Translations under genes and position numbers: made by a program
Origin: Mycetocola_A sp015752285
Lineage (GTDB): Bacteria; Actinomycetota; Actinomycetes; Actinomycetales; Microbacteriaceae
NCBI RefSeq assembly: GCF_015752285.1
Contig: NZ_JADOUY010000004.1
Coordinates: forward strand, 124,001-188,000
DNA: 64,000 nt
Direction of reading: 5' to 3'
Shown: piece by piece, positions 1 through 7,847 of the stretch
Position numbering within the stretch: position 1 is the first letter of the stretch
Layout of the letters: each line of letters starts with the position of its first letter
The notes under the pieces: model-generated
Database searches by the model: none
Told to the model about the DNA's origin: nothing
The model's input: only the letters and a program-made list of their open reading frames with translations

Positions 1-114
1 GGATTGTCCGTTGGTGCTTTGTGCACGCTTTCCGGCGTGTTCTCCATACGGACTTTGCAGCACCATCATCCATCCGCACGACCAGTGCGTACTATTTTTA
101 GCGACAGTGAGGCT
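1..114. other. Leader region upstream of infA
   Basis: No gene is visible here. A TACTAT hexamer at 90-95 could be a -10 element for infA, but no convincing -35 lies 16-18 bp before it. A GTGAGG at about 107-112 may act as a weak ribosome-binding site. The upstream neighbour is outside the window. Confidence 0.35.
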
Positions 115-336
115 ATGGCCAAAAAAGACGGTGTCATTGAGATCGAAGGCGCAGTTGTCGAAGCTCTGCCCAACGCGATGTTCCGCGTTGAGCTGACGAA
201 CGGCCACCGCGTTCTTGCCACCATTAGCGGCAAGATGCGCCAGCACTACATCCGCATCCTTCCTGAGGACCGCGTGATCGTCGAGCTCAGCCCATACGAT
301 CTGACCCGCGGCCGGATCGTTTACCGCTACAAGTAG
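115..336 (+). CDS. infA: Translation initiation factor IF-1
   Basis: IF-1 binds the A site of the 30S subunit and helps IF-2 and IF-3 select the initiator tRNA. The product is 73 aa, the usual size, and is one S1-like OB fold; it begins MAKKDGVIEIEG and ends GRIVYRYK, both typical of the family. An in-frame start at position 4 would add 37 residues with no family resemblance, so ATG 115 is preferred. It opens the infA-rpmJ-rpsM-rpsK-rpoA-rplQ cluster. Confidence 0.97.
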   Translation: MAKKDGVIEIEGAVVEALPNAMFRVELTNGHRVLATISGKMRQHYIRILPEDRVIVELSPYDLTRGRIVYRYK

Positions 337-418
337 AACGCGCTGTAAGTAACGGCCTTGACCTGTTTCGAGCGTGCTCGAGCAGCCAGGCACGACGACA
401 GCGAAAAGAGAGAATCAC

Positions 419-532
419 ATGAAGGTCAACCCCAGCGTCAAGAAGATCTGCGACAAGTGCAAGGTCATCCGTCGCAACGGACGCGTCATGGTCATCTGCG
501 AGAACCCGCGCCACAAGCAGCGTCAGGGCTAG
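419..532 (+). CDS. rpmJ: 50S ribosomal protein L36
   Basis: L36 is the smallest large-subunit protein and binds 23S rRNA. The gene encodes 37 aa. It keeps the zinc-ribbon ligands: Cys11 and Cys14 (CDKC), Cys27 and His32 (CENPRH), so this is the zinc-binding C+ form rather than the zinc-free paralogue induced under zinc starvation. It lies 82 bp after infA and about 140 bp before rpsM, in the conserved position. Confidence 0.97.
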   Translation: MKVNPSVKKICDKCKVIRRNGRVMVICENPRHKQRQG

Positions 533-671
533 TCCTCTCTTTCCTGAGGACAACCGCACGACCAGCAACACACTATCGGCAGTTCCAGAACTCGATCGAG
601 GGACACCTCGGGTCGGAGGCCCGGGCACAGGAACTGCTCCACACCTCCACTAACTCCTAGGAGAAGCCACC

Positions 672-1046
672 ATGGCACGTCTCGCCGGCGTAGACATTCC
701 CCGCGATAAGCGCGTGGAAATCGCACTGACGTACATTTACGGTGTTGGACGCACGAGGGCTCTGAAGACCCTCGTCGACACCGGCATCAGCGGAGACATC
801 CGCGTGAAGGATCTCAGCGACGATCAGTTGATCCTGCTGCGTGACTACATCGAAGGCAACTACAAGGTAGAGGGTGACCTCCGCCGTGAAGTTCAGGCCG
901 ACATCCGCCGCAAGGTCGAGATCGGTAGCTACGAGGGCATCCGCCACCGTCGCGGCCTGCCCGTTCGTGGACAGCGCACCAAGACCAACGCTCGTACCCG
1001 CAAGGGCCCGAAGCGCACCGTTGCCGGCAAGAAGAAGGCTCGCTAG
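672..1046 (+). CDS. rpsM: 30S ribosomal protein S13
   Basis: S13 sits in the head of the 30S subunit, contacts the P-site tRNA and forms inter-subunit bridges. The product is 124 aa; it begins MARLAGVDIPRDKRV and carries the basic C-terminal tail (KGPKRTVAGKKKAR) expected for the family. AGGAG at 659-663 ends 8 nt before ATG 672. It precedes rpsK by 44 bp. Confidence 0.97.
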   Translation: MARLAGVDIPRDKRVEIALTYIYGVGRTRALKTLVDTGISGDIRVKDLSDDQLILLRDYIEGNYKVEGDLRREVQADIRRKVEIGSYEGIRHRRGLPVRGQRTKTNARTRKGPKRTVAGKKKAR

Positions 1047-1090
1047 GCCCCGGCCTTCGAGCTCTTCGCCGAAAGATTTAGGAGATATTC

Positions 1091-1489
1091 ATGGCTGCAC
1101 CCAAAACGGCTGCCCGCAAGCCCCGTAAAAAAGAGAAGAAGAACATTGCTGTGGGCCAGGCCCACATCAAGTCCACCTTCAACAACACCATCGTCTCGAT
1201 CACGGACACCACCGGTGCCGTCATCAGCTGGGCGTCTTCTGGTGGAGTCGGCTTCAAGGGTTCGCGCAAGTCGACCCCGTTCGCCGCTCAGCTCGCTGCA
1301 GAGTCTGCTGCCCGCCAGGCGCAGGAACACGGCATGAAGAAGGTTGACGTTTTCGTGAAGGGTCCCGGTTCCGGCCGCGAGACCGCCATCCGCTCCCTCC
1401 AGGCTGCAGGCCTCGAGGTCGGTTCGATCAACGATGTCACCCCGCAGGCGCACAACGGATGCCGCCCGCCGAAGCGTCGCCGCGTCTAA
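1091..1489 (+). CDS. rpsK: 30S ribosomal protein S11
   Basis: S11 is on the platform of the 30S subunit near the E site. The product is 132 aa with the conserved core KSTFNNTIVSITD and the C-terminal THNGCRPPKRRRV-like end (here AHNGCRPPKRRRV). AGGAGA at about 1080 provides the ribosome-binding site. In many bacteria rpsD follows rpsK; here the next gene is rpoA, after a 126-bp spacer with two hairpins. Confidence 0.97.
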   Translation: MAAPKTAARKPRKKEKKNIAVGQAHIKSTFNNTIVSITDTTGAVISWASSGGVGFKGSRKSTPFAAQLAAESAARQAQEHGMKKVDVFVKGPGSGRETAIRSLQAAGLEVGSINDVTPQAHNGCRPPKRRRV

Positions 1490-1502
1490 GCCTTTCAGCC
1501 AT

Positions 1503-1542
1503 GGTCGATTGAGCAGTGCCAGGCGGCGCTGCTCAATCGACC
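1503..1542 (+). repeat. Long RNA hairpin in the rpsK-rpoA spacer
   Basis: GGTCGATTGAGCAG (1503-1516) is the exact reverse complement of 1529-1542. With the inner AGTGCC/GGCGCT pairing the stem reaches 18 bp with one G-U wobble and an AGGC loop. No T-run follows, so it is not a standard intrinsic terminator. It may be a processing or partial-termination site. Confidence 0.6.
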
Positions 1543-1575
1543 GTTGACGAACACAACTCAATACCTCGCCATTGC

Positions 1576-1597
1576 AAGTGTCATATAGCGGACACTT
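1576..1597 (+). repeat. Second hairpin upstream of rpoA
   Basis: AAGTGTC (1576-1582) pairs perfectly with GACACTT (1591-1597) around an 8-nt AT-rich loop. It lies 18 nt before the rpoA GTG and just before GAAAGGA, the likely ribosome-binding site, so it could affect rpoA translation or mark an RNA-processing point. Confidence 0.45.
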
Positions 1598-1615
1598 AGC
1601 CGAAAGGAATACATA

Positions 1616-2608
1616 GTGCTTATTGCACAGCGCCCAACGCTCACCGAAGAGAACATCTCAGAGTTCCGCAGCCGGTTCGTGATTGAGCCCCTGGAGCCTG
1701 GCTTCGGTTACACCCTCGGTAACTCACTTCGCCGTACCCTGCTCTCCTCCATCCCGGGCGCTGCTGTGACCAGCATTCGCATCGATGGCGTGCTGCACGA
1801 GTTCAGCACCATCCCCGGTGTGAAAGAGGACGCCACCGAGATCATCCTGAACATCAAGGGTCTCGTCGTCTCGAGCGAGCACGACGAGCCGATCACCGCT
1901 TACCTCCGCAAGACCGGCGCAGGCCAGGTCACCGCGGCTGACATCTCGGCTCCTGCCGGTGTCGAGGTGCACAACCCGGATCTCGTCATCGCGACGCTGA
2001 ATGACAAGGCGAAGTTCGAACTGGAACTCACCATCGAGCGTGGCCGCGGCTACGTGTCTGCAACGCAGAACCGCAACGAGTTCTCCGAAGCCGGCCAGAT
2101 CCCGATCGACTCGATCTACTCGCCCGTCCTCAAGGTGACCTACCGTGTCGAGGCGACTCGTGCCGGTGAGCGCACCGACTTCGACCGTCTGGTCGTCGAT
2201 GTGGAGAGCAAGCCGGCCATCACGCCGCGCGACGCCATCGCATCCGCCGGCAAGACCCTGGTCGAGCTGTTCGGTCTCGCCCGCGAGCTGAACAACGCGG
2301 CTGAGGGCATCGAGATCGGCCCAGCGCCGGTCGACGCCGTGCTCTCCAGCGAACTCTCGATCCCGATCGAGGACCTCGATCTGTCGGTGCGTTCGTACAA
2401 CTGCCTCAAGCGTGAGGGCATCAACACGGTGTCCGAGCTCGTCGCCCTGAGCGAGACGCAGCTGATGAACATCCGTAACTTCGGCCAGAAGTCGGTCGAT
2501 GAGGTTCGCGACAAGCTCGTTGAAATGGGCCTTTCGCTGAAGGATTCGGTTCCCGGATTCGACGGCGCCCACTTCTACTCGGGTTACGAAGACGAGACCA
2601 GCAACTAA
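1616..2608 (+). CDS. rpoA: DNA-directed RNA polymerase subunit alpha
   Basis: The alpha dimer nucleates RNA polymerase assembly and its C-terminal domain contacts UP elements and activators. The 330 aa product has the N-terminal dimerisation and insert domains (FRSRFVIEPLEPGFGYTLGNSLRRTLL at its start) and the C-terminal helix-hairpin-helix domain (about residues 250-315; CLKREGINTVSEL and NIRNFGQKSVDEV). GTG 1616 is preceded by GAAAGGA and gives the standard N-terminus MLIAQRPTL. The last residues are an acidic tail. Confidence 0.98.
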   Translation: MLIAQRPTLTEENISEFRSRFVIEPLEPGFGYTLGNSLRRTLLSSIPGAAVTSIRIDGVLHEFSTIPGVKEDATEIILNIKGLVVSSEHDEPITAYLRKTGAGQVTAADISAPAGVEVHNPDLVIATLNDKAKFELELTIERGRGYVSATQNRNEFSEAGQIPIDSIYSPVLKVTYRVEATRAGERTDFDRLVVDVESKPAITPRDAIASAGKTLVELFGLARELNNAAEGIEIGPAPVDAVLSSELSIPIEDLDLSVRSYNCLKREGINTVSELVALSETQLMNIRNFGQKSVDEVRDKLVEMGLSLKDSVPGFDGAHFYSGYEDETSN

Positions 2609-2657
2609 GGCTCGTCCTCGACGCCTTTTCACTTTTTGATTCTGGAGAATAACGACA

Positions 2658-3191
2658 ATGCCTCAGCCCACTAAAGGCCCCCGCCTGGGAGGCGGACCAG
2701 CGCACGAGCGTCTCATGCTCGCTAACCTGGCCGCTGCCCTGTTCACCCACAAGAGCATCAAGACCACCGAGACGAAGGCCAAGCGTCTCCGTCCCATCGC
2801 CGAGCGTCTCATCACGTTCGCGAAGCGCGGTGACCTGCACGCCCGTCGTCGCGTCATGCGCATCATCGGTGACACCTCGGTCGTCCACGAGCTCTTCACC
2901 GAGATCGCTCCGCTCGTCGCCGAGCGCGAGGGTGGCTACACCCGCATCACCAAGCTCGGTTTCCGCAAGGGCGACAACGCGTCCATGGTGCAGATCGAAC
3001 TGGTTCTCGAGCCCGTCACCCCCAAGGTGAAGAAGTCGAAGCCCGCCGCTGCCGCTGAGAAGCCGGCAGAGGCTGCTCCGGTGGAGGAGGCCGAGGTTGT
3101 GGCCGACGACGCTGCGGTCGAAGAGACCCCCGCCGCCGAGTCGACCGACTCTGCAGACTCCGCTGACGCCGAGAAGGCCGAAGAGAAGTAA
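2658..3191 (+). CDS. rplQ: 50S ribosomal protein L17 with acidic C-terminal extension
   Basis: L17 lies near the peptide exit tunnel. Residues 1 to about 120 are the standard L17 fold (MPQPTKGPRLGGGPAHERLM, then an end near MVQIELVLEP). The last 55 or so residues form a Lys-Pro-Ala then Ala/Glu-rich acidic tail, an extension common in Actinomycetota L17; its role is not known to me. GGAG at about 2644 serves as ribosome-binding site. It closes the ribosomal cluster and is followed by a clear terminator. Confidence 0.96.
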   Translation: MPQPTKGPRLGGGPAHERLMLANLAAALFTHKSIKTTETKAKRLRPIAERLITFAKRGDLHARRRVMRIIGDTSVVHELFTEIAPLVAEREGGYTRITKLGFRKGDNASMVQIELVLEPVTPKVKKSKPAAAAEKPAEAAPVEEAEVVADDAAVEETPAAESTDSADSADAEKAEEK

Positions 3192-3210
3192 CACCCCTGC
3201 GGTGTACGAA

Positions 3211-3240
3211 GCCCCCGGTATCCGAGAGGATGCCGGGGGC
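3211..3240 (+). terminator. Intrinsic terminator after rplQ
   Basis: GCCCCCGGTATCC and GGATGCCGGGGGC form a 13-bp stem with one G-U wobble and a GAGA loop, followed by TTCGTCGTT. It ends the infA-rplQ cluster. Confidence 0.85.
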
Positions 3241-3257
3241 TTCGTCGTTCGCCCGCA

Positions 3258-3263
3258 TAGGCT
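3258..3263 (+). promoter_or_regulatory. -10 hexamer TAGGCT, leaderless promoter of the GNAT gene
   Basis: TAGGCT ends exactly 6 nt before ATG 3270 and there is no Shine-Dalgarno sequence. Transcription would start at or next to the start codon. Confidence 0.6.
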
Positions 3264-3269
3264 TGAGGG

Positions 3270-4310
3270 ATGAACCAGGTTCTCCCTCCCCTCAGCAGCC
3301 GCGTCGATGCCCCGCCCGAGTTGGCGCTGCCCGCGCACCCTGACGTCGCCGTGTGGCGAGCGGCGTTCCTCGACGATGTCGATGCGATCGCCGCAACACA
3401 GGCCCTCGCCGACCGGATCGACCACCCGGACTGGGCAACACCCCGGGAAGACCTCGACGACGACTTCCGGGCATCGCACGTCGACCTGGCTCGCGATTCG
3501 ATGGTCGGCTTCGACGCCGATGGCGCGGTAGCCGCGTTCGGCTATGTCGTCCTCGGCCCGGGACAGGACACCCGGGTGCAGTCCTACCTGCCTGGCACCG
3601 TGCGTCCAGACCTGCGCGGGCGTGGCATCGGACGCATCCTCCTCGACTGGCAGAAGAACCGGTCACGGCAACAGCTCTCCACGTCGGAGAAGACCGTTCC
3701 AGGATGGTCGATGGTCGACGTCGCCCACGGAAACGACGCCGCTCTCGCTCTCGCCCAGGACCTCGGCTTCGTCATCTCCCGTTACTTCACAACGATGAGC
3801 AGGGTGGCGGCAGAGCCGGTTCCCGACGTGGAGGCGCCGGACGGCATCCGTATCGTTCGGTGCACGCCCGACCTGTTCGAAGCGACCAGGCTGGCGCGCA
3901 ACGATGCGTTCCGTGACCACTGGGGCAGCCAGCCGCGGATGCCGGAAGAGTGGGCCAAGATCACCGGGAGCTCGCAGTTCCGGCCGGAGCTGTCGTGGGT
4001 GGCTGTCGACGGAGACGGAACGGACGCCCGTGTGGTGGCATTCGCCCTGACGTCGCTGAACGAACACGACTGGGCGTCTCAGGGCTAGAGTTCCGGCTAC
4101 ATCGAACTCATCGGCGTCGTGCGCGACTGGCGCGGCAGACGCCTCGCGCCGGCCCTCATCTCGCGGCTGCTCACCTCGTTCGGCGAAGCCGGGCTCGAGC
4201 GGGCCGTCCTCGACGTCGACACGGCGAGCCCGACCGGAGCGAACAGCCTGTACGAGCGACTGGGCTTCCAGGCGGGTACCCAGGAGATCGCGCTCGTCAT
4301 CGAATACTGA
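3270..4310 (+). pseudogene. Two-domain GNAT acetyltransferase interrupted by an in-frame TAG
   Basis: The frame encodes two GCN5-type N-acetyltransferase domains in tandem, 346 codons in all, but codon 273 (4086-4088) is TAG. Before it lies a complete first domain (acetyl-CoA loop RPDLRGRGIGRILL) and the start of the second. After it, in the same frame with no further stop until TGA 4308-4310, comes the rest of the second domain (SSGYIELIGVVRDWRGRRLA, then SLYERLGFQ). A single change from a Tyr codon (TAC/TAT) would explain it, since homologous proteins usually have an aromatic residue in this G-x-x-SGYI context. The downstream part could only restart at GTG 4119, which lacks a ribosome-binding site and would omit the first strands. 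Substrate unknown. Sequencing error, a young nonsense mutation or amber readthrough are all possible. Confidence 0.75.
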
Positions 4311-4319
4311 CGGCGACCG

Positions 4320-4325
4320 TAAACT
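4320..4325 (+). promoter_or_regulatory. -10 hexamer TAAACT, leaderless promoter of truA
   Basis: TAAACT ends 6 nt before GTG 4332; no ribosome-binding site is present between them. Confidence 0.55.
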
Positions 4326-4331
4326 GGCCAC

Positions 4332-5270
4332 GTGACCACCCAGCCGCAGCGATTCCGACTCGATATCGCGTACGACGGTTCCCGGTTCGCCGGCTGGGCG
4401 AAACAGCCGGGCCTCCGCACCGTACAGGGTGTACTCGAAGAAGCGATCACGACGATCCTCGGCCGTACCGGCGACCGAATCCTGGTCGCTGTCGCTGGGC
4501 GCACCGACACCGGCGTTCACGCCACCGGGCAGGTCGCCCACCTCGATCTCGACGAGGAACGGGCGGCTCGAGTGCGTCGCGGACGCCCGGCGAAGGACGG
4601 GCTGCATCCCACCGGTAGCGCTCTGCGCCGCAAGGTGAACGGAGTGCTCGGGCAGTACCCGGACGTCGTGATCACCAACGCCGCCCCAGCGCCTGACGGC
4701 TTCGACGCCCGGTTCTCTGCCGTGTGGCGTCGGTACGAATACCGCATCGCTGACAGCCTCTCTTTCAGGAACCCGCTTGAACGCGCTCAGACGGTGTGGC
4801 ATCCGGCGCCGCTCGACGTCGACCTGATGAACGCCGCAGCAGAGTCCCTCGTCGGGCTCCATGACTTCGCGACCTACTGCCGGCCCAGGGAGGGCAGAAC
4901 GACGATCCGCTCGCTCCAGCGGTTCGGCTGGACCAGGGACGCCAGCGGCGTGCTCGTCGCCGGCGTTCGCGCCGACGCGTTCTGTCACAGCATGGTTCGT
5001 GCTCTCGTCGGCGTGTGTGTCGCGGTGGGGGAGGGCAAGCTGCAGGTGGCGGATGCCGCGCGGCTTCGCGATGCGCTGCACCGGTCGAACGAATTCGCCG
5101 TGATGCCGGCGCGTGGACTCACCCTCGCCGAGGTCGGATACCCCACCGATTCGCTCCTGCGGATGAGGGCGGAGCTCACTCGGTCGCGGCGGTCCCTGCA
5201 GGATGGCGCCGATCCGTTCGCCGATACCGGCCCGTTCGCAGAGTTTGACCACGACGACGACGCCGGGTAA
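4332..5270 (+). CDS. truA: tRNA pseudouridine(38-40) synthase TruA
   Basis: TruA isomerises uridines 38-40 in the anticodon arm of many tRNAs. The 312 aa product shows the catalytic Asp59 in GRTDTGVHATG and family blocks RFRLDIAYDGSRFAGWAKQ and FCHSMVRALVG. It is longer than the usual 250-270 aa because of a central insert (about residues 76-105) and an acidic C-terminal tail. GTG 4332 is chosen because the family N-terminus begins a few residues later and the -10 lies just upstream. Its stop codon forms part of the next promoter. Confidence 0.95.
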   Translation: MTTQPQRFRLDIAYDGSRFAGWAKQPGLRTVQGVLEEAITTILGRTGDRILVAVAGRTDTGVHATGQVAHLDLDEERAARVRRGRPAKDGLHPTGSALRRKVNGVLGQYPDVVITNAAPAPDGFDARFSAVWRRYEYRIADSLSFRNPLERAQTVWHPAPLDVDLMNAAAESLVGLHDFATYCRPREGRTTIRSLQRFGWTRDASGVLVAGVRADAFCHSMVRALVGVCVAVGEGKLQVADAARLRDALHRSNEFAVMPARGLTLAEVGYPTDSLLRMRAELTRSRRSLQDGADPFADTGPFAEFDHDDDAG

Positions 5271-5273
5271 GCT
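5245..5273 (+). promoter_or_regulatory. Sigma-A-type promoter of rplM-rpsI inside truA
   Basis: TTGACC (5245-5250), a 17-bp spacer and TAAGCT (5268-5273) match a housekeeping promoter well. The -10 begins with the truA stop codon TAA. The start site would be near 5280. Confidence 0.75.
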
Positions 5274-5279
5274 TGCTCC

Positions 5280-5407
5280 TTGGTGTCTGCTCTGTCTGCA
5301 GCGCGGCATCCGAAGTTGAGCCCTCCACCTGCGGCGTTCCGATTCCGGAACTCCCAACGGAGCGGGATTCACGACCAACCAACTTACGACAAGAAAGCAG
5401 CACTATT
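5280..5407 (+). other. Long 5' leader of rplM
   Basis: About 128 nt of untranslated leader is predicted. It contains a perfect 6-bp hairpin, GTTCCG-ATTC-CGGAAC (5336-5351). In E. coli L13 represses its own operon; whether this leader has such a role is inference. Confidence 0.4.
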
Positions 5408-5854
5408 GTGACGCGCACGTATTCCCCCAAGGCTTCTGAGATCCAGCGGGACTGGTTCATCATCGACGCCACCGACATTGTGCTCGGCCGCCTGGCCAGC
5501 CACGTCGCCATCCTCCTCCGTGGAAAGCACAAGGCTACCTTTGCCAACCACATGGACACCGGTGACTTCGTCATCATCATCAATGCCGAGAAGGTCGCCC
5601 TGACCGGCCAGAAGCTCCTCCAGAAGAAGGCTTACCGCCACTCCGGTTACCCGGGTGGCATCAAGGCCGTCACCTACGCCGAGCTGCTCGAGAAGAACCC
5701 CGGCCGCGCGGTGGAGAAGGCTGTTCGCGGCATGCTCCCCAAGAACTCCCTCGGTGCCGCGCAGCTGCGCAAGCTGAAGGTCTACACCGGTGCAGAGCAC
5801 CCGCACGCTGCTCAGCAGCCCAAGACGTACACCCTCGACCAGGTCGCCCAGTAA
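5408..5854 (+). CDS. rplM: 50S ribosomal protein L13
   Basis: L13 is an early-assembly large-subunit protein that binds 23S rRNA. The start is taken at GTG 5408, giving 148 aa (MTRTYSPKASEIQRDWFIID), which matches the family length and the conserved W-x-x-IDA-x-x-x-LGRLA block. The frame is open further upstream to 5273, but that would put 45 non-homologous residues in front. AAGAAAG at 5391-5397 may be the ribosome-binding site. It forms the standard pair with rpsI, 28 bp downstream. Confidence 0.96.
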   Translation: MTRTYSPKASEIQRDWFIIDATDIVLGRLASHVAILLRGKHKATFANHMDTGDFVIIINAEKVALTGQKLLQKKAYRHSGYPGGIKAVTYAELLEKNPGRAVEKAVRGMLPKNSLGAAQLRKLKVYTGAEHPHAAQQPKTYTLDQVAQ

Positions 5855-5882
5855 GCGCCGGATAGACATAAGGATTCCTACA

Positions 5883-6368
5883 GTGGCGAAGATTTCAGAT
5901 TCCATCGCAGAGACCCCGGAGAGCTTCTCGACCGAGACGCCCACCGAGGCAGCCCCCAAGGCGGCCCGTCCGGCCCTCAGCGTTCCCGGCGCAGCCGTCG
6001 GACGTCGCAAGCAGGCCATCGCCCGCGTGCGCCTCGTTCCCGGTTCAGGCACCATCACGGTCAACGGCCGTGAGCTTGCCGACTACTTCCCGAACAAGCT
6101 GCACCAGCAGCTGATCAACGACCCGTTCACGGTTCTCGACCTCGCCGGCGGCTACGACGTCATTGCACGGATCTCCGGTGGTGGCCCGTCCGGCCAGGCC
6201 GGTGCACTGCGCCTCGGCATCGCCCGTGCGCTCAACCAGATCGACGAAGAGAACAACCGCGCAACGCTCAAGAAGGCCGGCTTCCTCTCCCGTGACGCTC
6301 GCGTCAAGGAGCGCAAGAAGGCTGGACTCAAGAAGGCACGTAAGGCACCTCAGTTCTCGAAGCGCTAA
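5883..6368 (+). CDS. rpsI: 30S ribosomal protein S9
   Basis: S9 is in the 30S head and its C-terminal tail reaches the P-site tRNA. The 161 aa product has an N-terminal Thr/Glu/Ala-rich extension of about 38 residues, usual for actinobacterial S9, then VGRRKQAIARVRLVPG and the invariant end KAPQFSKR. GTG 5883 is preceded by AAGGA at about 5870. It is cotranscribed with rplM; glmM follows after 27 bp and may read from the same transcript. Confidence 0.96.
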   Translation: MAKISDSIAETPESFSTETPTEAAPKAARPALSVPGAAVGRRKQAIARVRLVPGSGTITVNGRELADYFPNKLHQQLINDPFTVLDLAGGYDVIARISGGGPSGQAGALRLGIARALNQIDEENNRATLKKAGFLSRDARVKERKKAGLKKARKAPQFSKR

Positions 6369-6395
6369 CCGCGCTCCGGTCCTGGACTGTTTTCC

Positions 6396-7757
6396 ATGCC
6401 TCGTCTGTTTGGTACTGACGGAGTTCGCGGTCTCGCGAACTCCGACCTGACGGCAGACCTCGCTCTCGGCCTTGCCCAAGCCACCGCAGTGGTGCTTGGG
6501 CAGGGCCGAAGTGCTGAGGCCCGCCGCGCCGCCGGTAAGCGGCCCGTCGCCGTTCTCGCGCGCGACCCCCGTGTCTCCGGTGAGTTCCTCGCTGCCGCCG
6601 TCGCCGCCGGACTCGCTTCGAGCGGTGTCGACGTGCTCGACGCCGGCGTCATCCCGACCCCCGCTGCGGCGTTCCTCATTGCCGATATCGATGCGGACTT
6701 CGGTGTGATGATCTCGGCGAGCCACAACCCCGCGCCAGACAACGGCATCAAGATCTTCGCTCGCGGCGGACGCAAACTCCCCGACGAGGTCGAGGAACGC
6801 ATCGAGTCGTACCTGACCGAACCCAAGCTCGCCCCGACCGGGGCAGGGGTCGGTCGCATCCGGCGATTCGCCGATGCGGAGGACCGCTACGTCCTCCACC
6901 TCCTCGGGAGCCTGCCTCACTCCCTCGACGGGCTGCACGTCGTGCTCGACTGTGCGCACGGTGCTGCTGCCGGCGTTTCCCCTGAAGTGTTCAGGGATGC
7001 CGGAGCGAAGCTCACCATCATCGGCAACGATCCCGATGGCATGAACATCAACGACGGCGTCGGATCGACCCACCTCGACCTGCTCGCCGAGGCCGTTCGC
7101 GAGCACAAGGCAGACATCGGAATCGCCCACGACGGCGACGCCGACCGCTGCCTGGCCGTCGATGCGGCCGGCAATGTCATCGATGGTGACCAGATCATGG
7201 CGATCCTGGCCGTGTCGATGAAGGAGCGCGGACACCTCACGGACGACACCCTCGTCGCCACGGTGATGAGCAACCTCGGGTTGCGCATCGCGATGGAAGA
7301 ACACGGCATTTCAATGGTGCAGACCAAGGTCGGTGACCGATATGTCCTCGAGGCCATGAACAAGGGCGGTTTCGCCCTCGGTGGGGAACAGTCCGGCCAC
7401 GTGATCATGAGCGAGTACGCGACGACCGGCGACGGCATCCTCACCGGCCTTCACCTCGTCAGCGAGATGGCCAGGACGAAGAAGACGGCGGCAGAGCTCG
7501 CAAGCGTCATGGATGTGTACCCCCAGATCCTCGTGAACGTCCGGGATGTCGATCGCACGGGCATCCACACCGACGAGGTCCTCGCCGAAGCGGTGCGCGC
7601 CGCTGAAGCCGAGCTGGGCGACACCGGCCGCGTGCTGCTGCGCCCCAGCGGCACCGAGCAGCTCGTGCGTGTCATGGTCGAGGCGGCCGACCAGCCGACC
7701 GCAGACCGGCTCGCACACGCCCTCGCGGATGTCGTCCGGGAACGCCTGGCCGTCTGA
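6396..7757 (+). CDS. glmM: Phosphoglucosamine mutase
   Basis: GlmM converts glucosamine-6-phosphate to glucosamine-1-phosphate on the way to UDP-GlcNAc and peptidoglycan. The 453 aa product has the phosphoserine loop ISASHNPAPDNGIK with active Ser109, the metal-binding DGDADRC loop, the sugar-binding GGEQSGH loop, and the C-terminal phosphate loop RPSGTEQLVRV. It begins MPRLFGTDGVRG as usual. glmS, which makes its substrate, lies 1 kb downstream, separated by the opposing coaA. Confidence 0.97.
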   Translation: MPRLFGTDGVRGLANSDLTADLALGLAQATAVVLGQGRSAEARRAAGKRPVAVLARDPRVSGEFLAAAVAAGLASSGVDVLDAGVIPTPAAAFLIADIDADFGVMISASHNPAPDNGIKIFARGGRKLPDEVEERIESYLTEPKLAPTGAGVGRIRRFADAEDRYVLHLLGSLPHSLDGLHVVLDCAHGAAAGVSPEVFRDAGAKLTIIGNDPDGMNINDGVGSTHLDLLAEAVREHKADIGIAHDGDADRCLAVDAAGNVIDGDQIMAILAVSMKERGHLTDDTLVATVMSNLGLRIAMEEHGISMVQTKVGDRYVLEAMNKGGFALGGEQSGHVIMSEYATTGDGILTGLHLVSEMARTKKTAAELASVMDVYPQILVNVRDVDRTGIHTDEVLAEAVRAAEAELGDTGRVLLRPSGTEQLVRVMVEAADQPTADRLAHALADVVRERLAV

Positions 7758-7768
7758 ACAGCGTGAAG

Positions 7769-7804
7769 AAGGCCCTGCCGTCCCACTCGGGACCGCAGGG
7801 CCTT
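7769..7804. terminator. Bidirectional terminator between glmM and coaA
   Basis: A 16-bp stem with one mismatch (AAGGCCCTGCCGTCCC against GGGACCGCAGGGCCTT) and an ACTC loop is followed by TTCTGC on the + strand and TTC on the - strand. It serves two convergent genes. Confidence 0.8.
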
Positions 7805-7847
7805 TCTGCAGCACTCGCGCCCTTCAGCATTGCACCACGCGCGGCGC

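Noticed and set aside
4119..4310. Independent small gene from GTG 4119
   Set aside because: It lacks a ribosome-binding site and contains only the second part of a GNAT domain that continues in frame from the preceding sequence.
3663..5378. 571-codon minus-strand frame across the GNAT gene and truA
   Set aside because: It crosses a promoter and two genes on the other strand and encodes Arg/Gly/Val-rich sequence without recognisable domains.
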